Shown here in pieces: positions 10,331 to 24,327 of a DNA stretch of 64,000 nt. The DNA lies in assembly GCA_016748015.1 (NCBI GenBank), contig JAAOMT010000219.1, positions 238,436 to 302,435 of the forward strand, in the 5' to 3' direction. The stretch's first letter is position 1. Each line of letters begins with the position of its first letter. This DNA comes from Geosiphon pyriformis (lineage: Eukaryota; Glomeromycota; Glomeromycetes; Archaeosporales; Geosiphonaceae). The position numbers and the translations under genes were made by a program. The notes beneath the pieces are model-generated. The model saw only the letters and a program-made list of their open reading frames with translations. It made no database searches and was not told where the DNA came from.

Positions 10331-12060
10331 TGTAAACCAAAAGAATGTATAAAAATAAGTAGTTGAAGAAATTAGAAAAGAAGACAGCTAGATACAAACT
10401 ACTAAACAAGAAGCAATTTTTTTATTTTCTATTATTTCTTACCTACTTTTATATCCTAAAATAAATCAATTATTCAAAATCAAACTCACAAATATATGTT
10501 TTTAAAACTTTTATATTCAAATTGAATCAAATTATTGTTCATATCTTTATTTTCGGCCAGATGCTTTTAGTATAAACACTTCAAATCACTAATGACTTGA
10601 ACCAATTCCTTTTGATCATGATGATTAATGATATTAATTTTTTATTTTTTATTTTTTATTCTTTTTTTTATTTCTTTTGTGGAGCAACAATAGTAAAATC
10701 AACTGTTTAAAAATAGACTTTGTAATAGACTGGTAAAAAAGAAAAACTTTTTCTAAGTTTTGGATATTAATATTATCTTAATAGCTTATCAGAAAGGTAA
10801 AAAAAAAATGCCAGACCCTAATGACTATGCTTATTAGCTCAGAGAAAATAGCTCATATTTATAAGAAGTTGCAATTAGTAAAAGCCAAATCTCTGTGTTT
10901 TATAACCAAAAAACCCAATAAGTAAATTTACAATCAGTAAATAAGACTTTTAAAGACTAATAATCAAAAATAAATTAATAAAATTATGCAAACCATGTAT
11001 TATTGATAATTGAAAGCACCAAACATTACTATTTTTCTATCTTACCAAGTTTATCTATAACAATATGTAAAAAATACATGATTTATACTTAGTTTAGATT
11101 ACTTAGTTTAATGTATTGTGCTAAATAGTATTTGGATCTCACTTGTAAAATAAATAAAATATATATATATATTTAAAATTTAAGATTTAATTTGTTAAAT
11201 TACAATATTATTGGTTTTTGTATTTATTTTATAAAAATTTTGTGTAAAAAATTGTTTATTATTAAAAAAATATCATATAATTTTAATTATATTAGTATAA
11301 ATTATATTTGTTACAATTTTAAAAAAACTCTAATTATATTTTTTTATGTACTTTTAATTTTATTGTAAAAAAAAATTATTATTAATAATTGTTTTAATAA
11401 AGAAATTGTCTTAATTAAAAAGTTAATTACAAATTTATATTTTTTTAATTATTATAATATTTATGTTAATAATTATATATACATACTTATTATTAAAAAT
11501 ATTGTTTTTAAAAATTAATTTTTTAAATTATCTATAATGCTTAAAAATATTGTTAAAATTAATTTATATATTATAAAATAAATATTTGATTATTAAATTT
11601 TAAGCTAAAACTGATTATAAAAAAAAGATTTAATTATTAATAATATAATTTTAGTTAATATTCTTAATTTAATAATACTTAATTTTAAGAAATTTGTATA
11701 TAAAATGATTTTTGCTTAAGATTGGCTTATTAATTTTGGTTTTATTATTAATTCATAATTGATTTTTGTTAATTTGTAAATATTTTTAGCATTTTTATTA
11801 TATAGTGTATTTTGATTAACTTAAATTACTGATTACATATAAAAAAACATGAATTATACTTGTTTTAAAATTTTTTATAAATATATTGTAATAAGTAATA
11901 ATTATAACAATTTTAACAAAACAAGAGCTTTAATAATATTTAATGTAATTTGTTTAATTATTAAAATTTAAAAACCAATTTTTTTTTAATCAAGTTTTTT
12001 GGTGTTATCTACAGCCAATAAAAATCACCATCTCAATCAAATCTTGTATAAATTCAACTG
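10330..12060. other. extremely AT-rich stretch without genes
   Basis: Only A/T runs, (at)n at 11158-11172 and T-rich tracts (10637-10680) are visible. No ORF, RNA gene or element end is supported. Near 12060 base composition changes abruptly to ordinary genic sequence. It is probably old transposon sequence decayed beyond recognition. Confidence 0.6.
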
Positions 12061-12658
12061 GAGCCCCCGAAAAAATTTTTCTCTTGTGAACAAATACATG
12101 AGAACAAAATAGTTCGCGAGCAAAACTTTCTCATTTCGTTCGCGCGTTCCCGTTCTCAAGAAAAAAGATTTTTCGGTCGATTCTTTATTTATTTTCCTCG
12201 GACATTCGTCTCTTCATGGAAGACAAGAAGGACCCAACACAAGTGAAACAATTTCTGGGAGATTCTAGAAATAGTTTCAAGTTCAAACCATTCATATTTA
12301 TCTTGACTCGTTTCAGCTGTTTTTAACTAGTGATTTAGGTGATGCTTGAGCTATCTTCGAATTTTCCTTGTCCACTTTTTGAAAAACGATTAAAGAAAAT
12401 TGGGAATGTATTTTCTGTAAAGTTTGATCAAATGAAGCATGAATAAATTGGTAATATTTCTCCAAATAATACATTTTGGCTCGATTACCAAATAAGATAT
12501 CCCAAAATTATAATAAATCATAAGATGATAGGAGACAAGATAAAATAATTGCTTCAAAGAAAGGTAATATCAAAATCGAAGGCGAAGCATCGTTAGTAAT
12601 TACTCGTGTTCACTCCTTTTCGCCTCCGAAGTCTGGTTAATCTATCATCCAGAATATT
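12060..12658. other. edge of the gene island, 3' flank of the SAM synthetase gene
   Basis: The composition is more balanced, with CG-containing words (gttcgcgag, gttcgcgcg) that are almost absent to the left. A short plus-strand ORF at 12216-12326 (MEDKKDPTQVKQFLGDSRN...) ends after 36 codons; I do not recognise it. It could be a first exon orphaned by the repeats or chance. The minus strand supplies the SAM synthetase 3' UTR. Confidence 0.4.
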
Positions 12659-14271
12659 CTATAGTGTTAGTTGTTTAGGCTTCTCCCAAGGAAACTATAT
12701 TAGTTAAAAGTGACTTGAAGTTATCGATTGATATTATCAGAGTTGAAAATTCCCTCCAATGAAAATATACCTCGTTTCGCCCAAAATGACCATAGGCAGC
12801 AGTCTGTTCGTAGTTCCAACCGTTTGGTTTATGCAGTCCAAGTTCTTGCACAATAACACCTGGACGCAAATCCCAATTCTTTTTTATAATGTCTAATAAT
12901 TCGGCATTAGATTTTGTTGAGGATTCATAAGTATCGACAAAGATGGACAGAGGTTCAGCAACACCGATAGCATAAGAAAGTTGAACAAGAGCGCGCCTCG
13001 CGAGTTTTGCATGTACAAGTGATTTCGCAATCCAGCGTGCTTAATTTATATGTGAAAGAAACTTTAAAATTTTCTCAAGCAATCGAACTTTATTATTTAT
13101 TAAAAAATTACCCGTGTAGGCAGCAGAACGATCGACCTTTGACCAATCCTTTCCTGAAAAGGCCCCACCGCCGTGTGCGCCATGACCTCCATACTAATGC
13201 AATAATTAAATTAGCCTTACAAACTATCCACCCAATATAAATGGAAAGAGAAATTACCGTGTCAACAATGATTTTACGGCCTGTGAGACCAGCATCTCCT
13301 TGAGGCCCACCGATGATGAATCTACCAGAAGGCTGAATATGATAAACAGTTCTATCAGTGATATACTTCGCTGGTATGACTTTTTTAACCACGTGTTCTT
13401 TTATTTGACGTCTAAGTTCTTCTGTCTCGATCTCAGGCCCATGTTGTATTGAAATAACAATAGTATCAACTTCCACAGGAATAAGAGCCCCTTTTTCATT
13501 TCTGTAACGAACGGTCACCTGGGTTTTAGAGTCTGGGCGAAGCCTGAAGAAAGGATATTAGCTACTAGTCAAATGAGAATCTGGTAACTCAAAATACGTG
13601 ATTTGTCTGTGGCACGATTATACTTGTTTGATTGAAAATATTGAAATAGGTAAAAACAGAATCTATCATGCGTCTTAGACCTTACCATGAAAGAGTACCA
13701 TCCCGCCTAAGTTCGGCCATTTTACGATTTAATTGATGCGCGAGAATCAATGTCAACGGCATTAATTCAGGCGTCTCATCAGTGGCATATCCAAACATAA
13801 TACCTTGATCGCCAGCACCGATTTTTTCTAATGCCTCCCCTTGCTGTATGAGCCCCTGAGCAATGTCTGGTGATTGCTGCTCTATTGCGACCAAAACATT
13901 ACATGTGTTATAATCAAACCCTTTGGCGGAGTCATCATAGCCGATACGCTTAATAGTATCGCGAACAACTCGTTGATAATCTACTGAGGATCTGGTTGTG
14001 ATTTCACCAAAAACAAGAACCAGTCCCGTTTTTGTCGCTGTTTCACAAGCAACCTTAGAAAAAGGATCGTCTTTTAAGCAAGCGTCTAAAATGGCGTCGG
14101 AGACTTGGTCGGCAATTTTATCTGCACCAAAAATCAAAATATCCGTTCTTTTGTTTTAGAATGTCATGCTTGTCCTCAGAAATAGTTATTAAATAATTTA
14201 TAGCATTTACCTGGATGACCTTCGCCAACTGACTCTGAAGTAAAAAGAAAAGTGTCACCGTAATGTGTCAT
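12659..14271 (-). CDS. S-adenosylmethionine synthetase (methionine adenosyltransferase)
   Basis: Makes S-adenosylmethionine from methionine and ATP in the cytosol, the methyl donor for the cell. Six exons keep frame exactly: 14211-14271, 13686-14121, 13258-13543, 13112-13193, 12771-13039, 12659-12694, giving 389 residues, the usual fungal length. Start ATG at 14271 opens [22 protein letters not shown], the ATP/methionine-binding N-terminus. Signature 1, [12 protein letters not shown], is in exon 2. Signature 2, GGGAFSGKD, is in exon 4. The short last exon reads [11 protein letters not shown] and stop, like family C-termini. All introns are GT-AG, 64-142 nt. The gene is head-to-head with PCNA (338 bp between starts). 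Nothing looks broken. Confidence 0.97.
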
Positions 14272-15637
<1,366 letters not shown>

Positions 15638-15940
15638 AAAAGTACTTTGTACTATCCAGTTTAATTATAAAGGCATCAACCTGATGACCTAATCTTAATA
15701 TTGGTACATAATAAAAGGTAGAAGGAGCTAATAGCACCCATAATCAGTATTTGTTGGAAAAACTTTTGTAAACTAAAAGTACTATATTAATAAATGCCCA
15801 ACTATTTAAAGGGAAGTTCAATTTCTTTGTTTTTCTTTCAAAAGCTTCAATTTTCGTGTATATAGGGATATACCTATAATTTTGAATACCCGATTAACCT
15901 TGGATTAATGTGAAAGACTTAATCAAAAGTGAAGTAAATT
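15638..15940. other. intergenic region between convergent PCNA and SNAPC3-like genes
   Basis: Two genes end toward each other across 303 bp. It contains an AATAAA-type signal for PCNA (about 15789) and only AT-rich 3' flanks; nothing else is seen. Confidence 0.5.
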
Positions 15941-18559
15941 CTATACCTTAAAATTCCCAAAAAGTAGATTCCCGTCCTCCGCATAGTGAAAAAGTTCAAA
16001 ACAAGGGCGACAATAATAAAAAGGTGTTTCCCCAGCTAAAACATCGTCCAGCGTGACCAAACTAGAAAGAACAAGGTTCGATTTATTTAATATTCATCCT
16101 TGAAAATAAATAAAAGCATTGCATCAATTCCGATTACTGACTCCGCTGGACGTTGAGAGCACATGCGACATTTATTGCGTTGGATCCGATTGCGGAATAT
16201 AGCCCTCGGGTATTTCTTCAGGTCCAGCCAATCATAGCCAAGTTGAAGTAGTCTAAAAATAAATTGAAATTCTGCCAGAAAGGCCTTGAAAAGAGTAGAT
16301 TAATACTTTTAAAAAGCCTATTTGACTTACCGAAGATCTCGAAATATTACTGCGTGTTGACAGTCACCTTGATGACAAAAAATATATGGTTTGTTCAATT
16401 GAATAGTAAGCTCAAGGAATGTCGTCTGGTCCATTACTTTGCTCTCATACTGGGCTAATCTGGCATGAGAAACGCGATCATTCTCGTTGGCCCAATTTAT
16501 AATTATCCTATAAGTTACTCAATAATTGAGGGTCTGAAAACTTGAAGAACTTTAAAATTAATAAATTGCAATAACATATACATTACTTGCTATAATCTAA
16601 AGCGGCCGGATGCCTTTTATCATTATAAAAAGTATTTTCTATAAAGAAATAACTGGATGACAGTTTTTTGGTTGTAGTGTTTAAGTTCGTTATCGGGTTG
16701 TCCAGCTCGGCGACATCATAAGTTTGAAAATCTTGTTTGCAGTAGAATGCATCTCTTAATTCTCCCAAGGTCTGATTTCCTAATACCAAAAACTCTTGCA
16801 TACGATGGGCTGGTTTATGCTGATCATAGAACGCGACAGAGAGAACGACCATAGGTTGTTCAATAGGTGTAGCTGTTTCTTCCTCCAACTTGGGCTGGTT
16901 TTATAAAAAACTTTCATTGAATTAAGCAGAAGGGAATAATAAGGTGGAGTTTATGATAACTATTATATACCAGTTCTGCCGCTACGTAATTCATTTCTTG
17001 CCGTTTCTTGGCTGGCGCGTTAACACGGTTGACTTGCCTGGAAGAAATGAGGGTAAGTAACTATTAATTAGTGAGAAAATATGCGCATTTTTTAACTTAT
17101 TTACTTTAGGCTGGCTAAGCATGAATTATCCAACTTTTTCGCCATCTCCCAAAATCGCTTATGCATCGCCGAAGGTTCAGGCTCTCTCTCGGATTCTTCT
17201 TCAGGAGATTGGGGGGAGCTCCTATGCGAAGCTACTGTTTCACATGGGGATGATGGGCAAGATAAAGATTCATACGAATGTAATTCAAGTGGCGAGGAAG
17301 GACCGGATGGCATCGAGCTGACTGAGGTAGATGTTCTATGTAATCCACCTCTAATAAAAGATTCTGAAACATTATCTAAATTTGAATCGTTGGGATCTAA
17401 TGTTAATGGAGTCGGCTGAGAGGTTGAGCTCGAATCGGAAGGTAAAGGCGTGAATGTTGCGGAATTTTTCGAATTAAAATTCTCGTCTGGTGAATTATCT
17501 CGAGAACTAATGCGTGAATCAAACCAAGCGTGATAAAGGTAACCAAGCGATTGGTATCAAAAAAGCTTTCACTAAAAGCAGCAAGAAAGAACCTTTCCAC
17601 TGCCAATTCTGCACGCCTTATTTTTGGGCAATCTTGATCAATTGAGATGGTGGAATCACCGTTTATGGATGTATCCCCATTGACAATAGTAGTTGTGGCA
17701 TAGGAGCATAAATTAATATCATTGTAACTAGCAGTATCTTGGTTTTTTGATTTCTCTTTTGATGTTAAATTTTCTTCTAATCTTACTCTTTTAGAGCTTT
17801 CATTGGAAGTGATTGTGGCCGATAATTCCAGAGGCATTTCATCCTCGTAATCACCCGAGCGATATTTACGAAGGAGAGAAAAAATAGTTGGATCGGCAAA
17901 GAATTGATGGGAAATTTTGAAAACCTCCTCAACACTAAAATAAAAATCCACAAATGATCTCAAAATAATGATCAAATTCTTGAGCAGAAATGAAATCGTG
18001 AGCATCTTCAATAGAATCAAATATACCTGCAGTTTTTAGCAATCCTTTCCTCTTCTTCAGGAGACAAAAAATTGGTTTCAATATCTTGCGCCCACATATT
18101 ATCCTCTTGGGCAGTCTTTTGAATAAAAGAATCTAAGAATTCACGAACATTTATTAACGGGGAGGGATCCCCTGGCACAAGGTACCAGTACTTTTGGTGA
18201 GAGGCTGAAGGCCTGGGTTTTGGAGGAGATTGCACGTAGGGAGGGGGTTTAATGAAACTTCGTAGACGAGGAATGGCATTCCTCACAAGATCTGAATTAA
18301 AATATTCTTCTAAGTGATCCAAGGAGAGCTCGTATGAATCCAAGTAATCTGGGTCGGTTATGGCATTGTCATCACTTGACCAACTAAGTTCCCTTGTTAA
18401 ATCGGGTGCGTCCCCAGTCAACGAGCCTTGATCCATTGTTGGGTCGCCTTCGTTTTCGGGATTAGGTTCCAATACTGGTTCATTTGCATTCGAAGCACTA
18501 GGACCACTTGTTGCCTCATTTATGTTGAGCCCTTGTGCATTTAACATACTAGGTTCCAT
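15941..18559 (-). CDS. SNAPC3-like subunit of the snRNA-activating protein complex
   Basis: SNAPC3 (SNAP50) family proteins bind the proximal sequence element of snRNA genes and support RNA polymerase II/III transcription. Eight exons: 18027-18559, 17593-17934, 17105-17506, 16971-17037, 16587-16894, 16331-16507, 16138-16252, 15941-16061 (about 687 residues). The N-terminal half is acidic, Ser/Pro-rich and unassigned. From exon 5 the SNAP50 domain is clear: VLSVAFYDQHKP, MQEFLVLGNQTLGELRD, SSYFFIENTFYND, then INWAN and CHQGDCQH. The zinc-type pairs are CRMC (exon 7) and CRPC (exon 8). The last intron does not preserve frame: exon 7 ends in phase 0 but the CRPC frame needs two leading bases. 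Start ATG at 18559 is preferred to an upstream TTG. Confidence 0.85.
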
Positions 18560-19221
18560 TTTAATGAGGTTTCTACTCAACTTTTATTTTTCAATGTATT
18601 TTGTTTTTAAAAATACATATTAACTTGAAATATTTTCAAAATATATTTTTCGCATTTTGATTAATTAATGATTATATCATTTTTGTAAATAAATATTTTT
18701 AAGAAACAAAATAATTTCGCATTTCAATGTCAAAAATTTAGAATCAGAGAATATTTCATACTTTTTATTATATTATATCCCCACTTCAAAAACTAGTAAA
18801 AAAAAAAACTCAACATGATCAACGTTTTTATATGGAGGTGGTAAAATTAGATATATTACATTTAAGGATTGTTTTGAAAATGGTAATTTAACCCTTCTAT
18901 GAAGTTTTGTTGGTAATTATGAATAATTTCTAAAAAGGAAAGATTTTGTTATCCAGAAAATTTGCATTATTTATACGATAACAAATTAAATAAGGATATT
19001 TCACGAATTACTCTGAAGGATAAATAATAAAACGTGCGAGATAAAAGTAGCCGGGTTAAGTTTTTGGCATCCAAAGTCTGTCGAGGATTTTTGAAGGTGG
19101 GTATGAAGCATTGCGCTTTTACGTGAAATACAAGGGATAAATTAGATCATAACTATAAGTCGGGAATAAAATCCTTAAAAGAATGAAATTAGCTCATTTC
19201 AGCTATTCCGCATTGTAGCTT
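18560..19221. other. intergenic region upstream of the SNAPC3-like gene
   Basis: AT-rich 660 bp between two minus-strand genes. It must hold the SNAPC3-like promoter and the Emp24 3' end. A run of twelve A at about 18799 and no ORF of note; nothing else is seen. Confidence 0.4.
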
Positions 19222-20135
19222 TTATACTACACGTTTCACCTCGAAGAACCTCTTGAGATAAAACACCTGCCAGAAACAAACAGAGACTAAAACAATAAAC
19301 TGAAACAAAGACCACCATTTTACACGATCATTAGTACTTTCCGCGGCTAATAAAGTAATGAATATGTAGTGTAAGCGCTCTGAAAATTTTATGAAATCAG
19401 TTAGAAAATCAAAAATAAATCTACTAACTGTCGCGATGTACACGTTCTCGGATCACTATATACTCTTGTTCGTCACGGATCGCCGCTAAACCGTCGGCCA
19501 ATTCACGAATCTCTTTCTCTAGCGGGTCAGTATGTGCTAATAATGAAAACAAAGATCAAGTAAAATGATAGATTTAATGAGTTGGGATTGTTTAATTTCT
19601 AATTCTAATTTTTTCCAGGCTTATTTCTTACCCACTAAATTTAAACGAAATACAAGGCCAGTCATCCCTTAATACTCACATCCATCATCCACAGAATAAA
19701 CCACACCATGAACGTTAAAACTAATAATTTTCTCAGTAACAGTGGAAAACTGATTACTAAAGCAATAGGTATATCGTCCCTCAAGCTCGGCCTGCAAACT
19801 ATAGGTGCCAGTCGACTGACGAGCAGCAGTCTCCAAAACATGATCGGCAGGATCTGTTATCTATTTATTGAACGATATAGCCCAAGCTCATAGGTTATTT
19901 AGGGCAGCTGAATCGCTTCCATCCTTAAAAAAGTTTAAATATTAGATTCTCTTGCCCAAAAATCAATGTCCATGTTCCCCCCGTCTCCCACTTGGAACGT
20001 AATAGTAATTTTGTCATCTTTGTGAAGCTCCTCAAAGAAGCACTCTTTTCCATAGGGCACCAAATTGATTGTGTGAGCCACTGCCACGCATATGAAAGTC
20101 AAAAGAGCATAAAATGGTAATAGTAAAGGCCGCAT
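19222..20135 (-). CDS. Emp24/p24-beta (TMED2-like) cargo receptor of early secretory vesicles
   Basis: Type I membrane protein that cycles between ER and Golgi in COPII/COPI vesicles, sorting cargo such as GPI-anchored proteins. Exons: 19956-20135, 19680-19860, 19429-19536, 19222-19346, giving 197 residues, normal for the family. Signal peptide [20 protein letters not shown], then a GOLD domain with ECFFEE and YTYCFSNQ (the conserved Cys pair). A coiled-coil stretch ([15 protein letters not shown]) and one transmembrane helix ([19 protein letters not shown]) follow. The cytosolic tail [12 protein letters not shown] has the FF coat-binding signal and typical VV end. Intron 1 starts with GC instead of GT. 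The gene is divergent with the EDEM gene. Confidence 0.93.
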
Positions 20136-20330
20136 GGTATGGTCAGAATGAAATTTAGAGAGTGAAATATTAAATTTTAACTTCTGTCTTTCTATCTCTA
20201 CCAATCAAAATATGCCGTACACGTGCATTTTCGTGTGATTTGTTAAATAATAATATGACGTTTAAGTATCCCGATATAGTGTGCCCGTAACAGCTCCTCG
20301 ACTCTCGACAACTCTAAGGTGTCGACAAAG
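20136..20330. promoter_or_regulatory. bidirectional promoter between Emp24 and EDEM genes
   Basis: The start codons of two ER/secretory genes lie 195 bp apart, head to head. The sequence includes a GC-richer patch (agctcctcgactctcgac) at 20291-20308. Shared control, for example by ER stress, is plausible but no element was recognised. Confidence 0.4.
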
Positions 20331-23300
20331 ATGGAGCTTTTGGGCCATAAATTTCTGACATGCTACATAATTTATTATTACAAATTCAATATAGTATTGT
20401 TCTTGCTATTTTCAACAATACCCCTTTCAAATTGCATGAATGAGACGAGGCTTTTGGAGTTGAGGTATTGTTATTAATAACTGCATTTTTAACCTTGGCA
20501 GTTTTGAACCATAAATAAAAGTTAACTTTTGCAAACCAAAAGACAAACCCTCTACACTTTCCTTTCGTTATAATACTTGTTAGGTGGGCAGCTAAGGTAT
20601 ATTACCGAACTTTTTATTTAGAAGTAAATAAAAAGAAAATCACCTGGATGCGATAATTTAAATGATGGAACACTTTGTCACGTCTACCTATTTAGGAAAT
20701 GTTTTATCATGGTTTCGATAATTATATGAAATATGCTTTTCCGAAAGACGAGGTGATTTTATTCATTGAAATAACGAACGATCTGTAAAATGATTTACTA
20801 TAACGCAAACTAAATTCTTATTTTCTTTTTTTGTTTCAGTTAAACCCGATCCAGTGTGACGGTCGAGGAAGTGATAAGAAAAATCCGCAAGTATCCATTT
20901 TCTTTATCGGAGGCTCTATAATAAAGTGAATTTATGATGAATTAAAGGTCTCCCTCTTCTGATGAAATATTTGAAGATTTTGACCAATCCGGAATCATAA
21001 TTTCTGAGCATATCTCTTAGTTCAACTTGAATTTTATGATTTTATTCCATAAACTCAACTGATATTTTTTGATTTGATAAACTTAGCAACAATATAGAAA
21101 TAAATGATGTCTTGGGTGATTATTCCTTGACCCTAGTTGATTCCTTAGACACTTTTGTGGTATATTTACGATTAAGTTATTTTCTTTAATCCCCCTATCA
21201 ATATAATCAAGAAATAACAACTTTCTGCTGCAATGACCGTTTTATATGTTCCCCTAGGTTTTGCGTGACAAAGAAAAGTTTGAAAAGGCAGTACGTCAAG
21301 TTATTGATTACGTCTCTTTCAATGTTGATAGTAAAGTACAGGTGTTTGAATCAAATATTCGTGGGTTAGGAGGTTTGGTAATGCAGATCCTATTTCTATT
21401 ATCTAATAATTTAGCCACTTTATATAAAGCTGATTGTTTTTGTGGACAATAGTTGTCGGCGCATTTATTCGCCACGGATTCCCGGTTTGGTTTCACCATA
21501 GACTGGTACAAAAATGAATTACTAGAGCTAGCCCTTGATTTGGGTGAACGATTACTGATCGCCTTTCAAAATTCAAAGACTGGCCTCCCATTTCCAAGGG
21601 TGAGATATTATTAAACATTTAAAATAAATTTCCAAACATTCAGGCTAATAAAATTTTTGGTATTCCTAGGTAAATTTAAAGTATGGTATTCCGCGGAGCG
21701 AGACACACGAAACATGCACAGCTGGAGCTGGTACATTAATTTTAGAATTTGGAGTCCTTAGTCGGCTAACTAACGACTCGCGTTTTGAGGTGAACCTATG
21801 TTTCAATAATTGGTGTTTAGAAATTAACGTGTAATAACCCATTTCGTATCGAAGAACGCCGCCCGAGGTTCACTGTTTGGTTTATGGAATCGAAGAACCG
21901 ACTTAGATCTCGTGGGGAACGTCATTGATATACAAACTGGCCATTGGATTCATACTGCATCAAGCACAGGCGCCGGAATCGATTCTTTCTTTGAGTACCT
22001 GCTTAAGGCATATGTGCTTTTTGGAGAGTCTGAATATCTTGAAGTATTTAAACAGGCCTATTCTGCAATCTTACGGCATATACGTGACGAAAGTGGTTAC
22101 CTCTATCGAAATGTAAACATTTTCAATGGGGGTATTATGTCGTTTTGGGTTGATAGCCTATCAGCCTATTTTCCCGGATTACAGGTAATCATTGAAAAAA
22201 AGCGACCAAGTTTAATATTTAATTTTCCTATTTTTATCACACTCGGTCTTAATTACTATCTCACATACTCTCAGGTATTAGCTGGTGATTTGGAAAGTGC
22301 GATTAAATCACATTTTCTATATTATAATATCTGGCGGAAGTATCACGCGCTTCCTGAACGATTCAATTACCAGTTGAAAAACGTTGAAATCGGATCTTAT
22401 CCTTTGCGTCCGGAATTTATAGAATCAACATATTTTCTTTACAGAGTATGTGTTTTTTGTATTTTAATTTCGATTTTCCTGTAACCCACCTAAATTCACA
22501 TTTCCCGAAAGGCAACGCGTGATCCTTTTTATCTTCAAGTGGGAGAAATGGTGCTTCAAGACCTAGAAAAATACACTCGTGTTAAATGCGGATACGCTAG
22601 TATCCGGAACGTTCTCACAAAAGCAGTTGATGAGCGGATGGAGAGCTTTGCCTTGAGCGAGACCTTCAAATATTTGTATTTGCTCTTTGACACAAGTAAA
22701 TCTTCAAAAACGGGGGTGGTTTTATTTGAAATAACTCAGTTCACAAAAATCCATAATTTATTTTTAGATAATCCTTTCAATAAACTTGACGATAATTTTG
22801 TTTTTACGACAGGTATTTATTTTAATAAACACAAGTTTTGTGTAACTATAACCTACTAAAGTCCCATTATTCTCAAATAGAGGCCCATATCTTTCCGTTA
22901 TCTCATGAATATTTGAAACCACCATCAGTATCTCGTCGCAAATCACAAGTAATCGATAATTCAGTGTGTCAGGTTTATGAACCCCGTAAAAATCTTGTTA
23001 ATTCCGTGTCAGCTCGTCCAGATGCTGATTTTGCCAAAGAATTGGTGGGATATGAGGAATACACAATTCCGCTGTTGGATCCCCATGGTTTTTGTGAGGT
23101 ACCACAAACAGATCCGCCTGTAATGGAAATCAATTTTGGGGAGCCGCTTCCTGAAAAATACCGCTCATTACAGATTACAAAAGTCCTTGATAGATTAATT
23201 GTGAATAACCTTCAAGGGTTGAAGTTAGAATTGACCAAATTGGGAGATCGGAAAGGTTACCAAGCAACCAAGGGTATGTAAAATTATAGTGGATCAATTT

Positions 23301-24210
23301 TTGCCTATTGAGCTTCTGTATGTCAATTCATTTGGTTTTTTGCTATTCACCAAATCAATTGGCTGACAGTGGACAATTATAGGTATGGTCCTTCTCACAG
23401 CTTCTTCTGATGAACCTCCTAACTTCATTTCGATGCTTTTATCGGGTCCAGACCTGCAAAACGCCTTCCCAACCGTATATAACTAATACTCTTTCAATTA
23501 TCACTCTGATTTTAAATATTATCAGAATATCTCCTGGACAAATTCTTGAGATTCGAGACCCAGCTGTCAAAGAATTTTGGATAAAGCAACAAACTTATAA
23601 TTTAATTATTTTAAGAGTACATGGCACTTGTAAAGATGATTATAAAGAATATCTGGCTGCTGCTGCGACTTTTGGACCAAAGGTAATGAAAGAGCTGCCC
23701 ATATCGAAACTTGCTCAGATAATTTCATCTCCTTTTGGCTGTAACGATTTTTCAGCTGCCGAGCAAGAAATAATTCATGATCAAATTATTATGCTGAAAC
23801 GTGGCGGGTGCACGTTTGTTGAAAAAGTTATACATGCCCAAAAAGCGGGCGTAAGAGCCGTCATTATTGTCAGTGATGAAAATTATTTATTTCAACCCGC
23901 ACCGCCTTCGGAAAATGATGCTGCAATGGTTCAAATTCCTTGTGCGTTGATAACACAAGAATCTGGAATGGAACTGGAACGACGTTTATCACTTATAACT
24001 ATTGAGGAAACGCAAAGAGGACAATTAAATAGCAATGGCTCGTATCGAACTCATATTGTTCCCGCTATACATGCCAGTTTATTACCGGAACGAGTTGAGG
24101 TGCCGACCTTGATCATAAATGAAGGTGAAAAAGACGTACGATTGACTATTAACGGCCATGTTATACATAATATCCGGCTAAACGTGGAAGGAAATGAGAG
24201 TCAAGTATGA
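20331..24210 (+). CDS. EDEM-type alpha-mannosidase-like protein (GH47) with PA domain
   Basis: ER quality-control protein that trims or recognises mannose on misfolded glycoproteins for ERAD. Fifteen exons: 20331-20464, 20584-20596, 20696-20752, 20840-20890, 21098-21159, 21258-21377, 21453-21599, 21670-21789, 21855-22184, 22275-22445, 22512-22695, 22768-22812, 22881-23273, 23383-23474, 23526-24210 (about 868 residues). An N-terminal hydrophobic anchor is followed by [16 protein letters not shown] and [16 protein letters not shown]. The GH47 core then shows [43 protein letters not shown] and [19 protein letters not shown]. The last exon has a protease-associated domain ([20 protein letters not shown]), as in EDEM3-like proteins; no KDEL end. 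Exon 2 is only 13 nt. Frame is not kept at exon 4/5 and exon 14/15. Confidence 0.9.
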
Positions 24211-24327
24211 AATTCGAATGACATTGTACAAAGCTTTCTGCTTCGAGATTTATAGAGTTATCCTTATAGTATATTCTTAGATTTAATTAATGGCTTAGAT
24301 TATTTTAATAAAAAAAAGTGCCACAGT

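Noticed and set aside
12216-12326. Short ORF MEDKKDPTQVKQFLGDSRN... as a gene
   Set aside because: Only 36 codons, no recognised family, no clear downstream exon; kept only as a remark.
17121-17321. Plus-strand ORF inside the SNAPC3-like gene
   Set aside because: Antisense to a coding exon whose frame joins the flanking exons correctly.
18559-18580. Upstream start of the SNAPC3-like ORF at 18580
   Set aside because: That codon is TTG; the first ATG in frame is at 18559.
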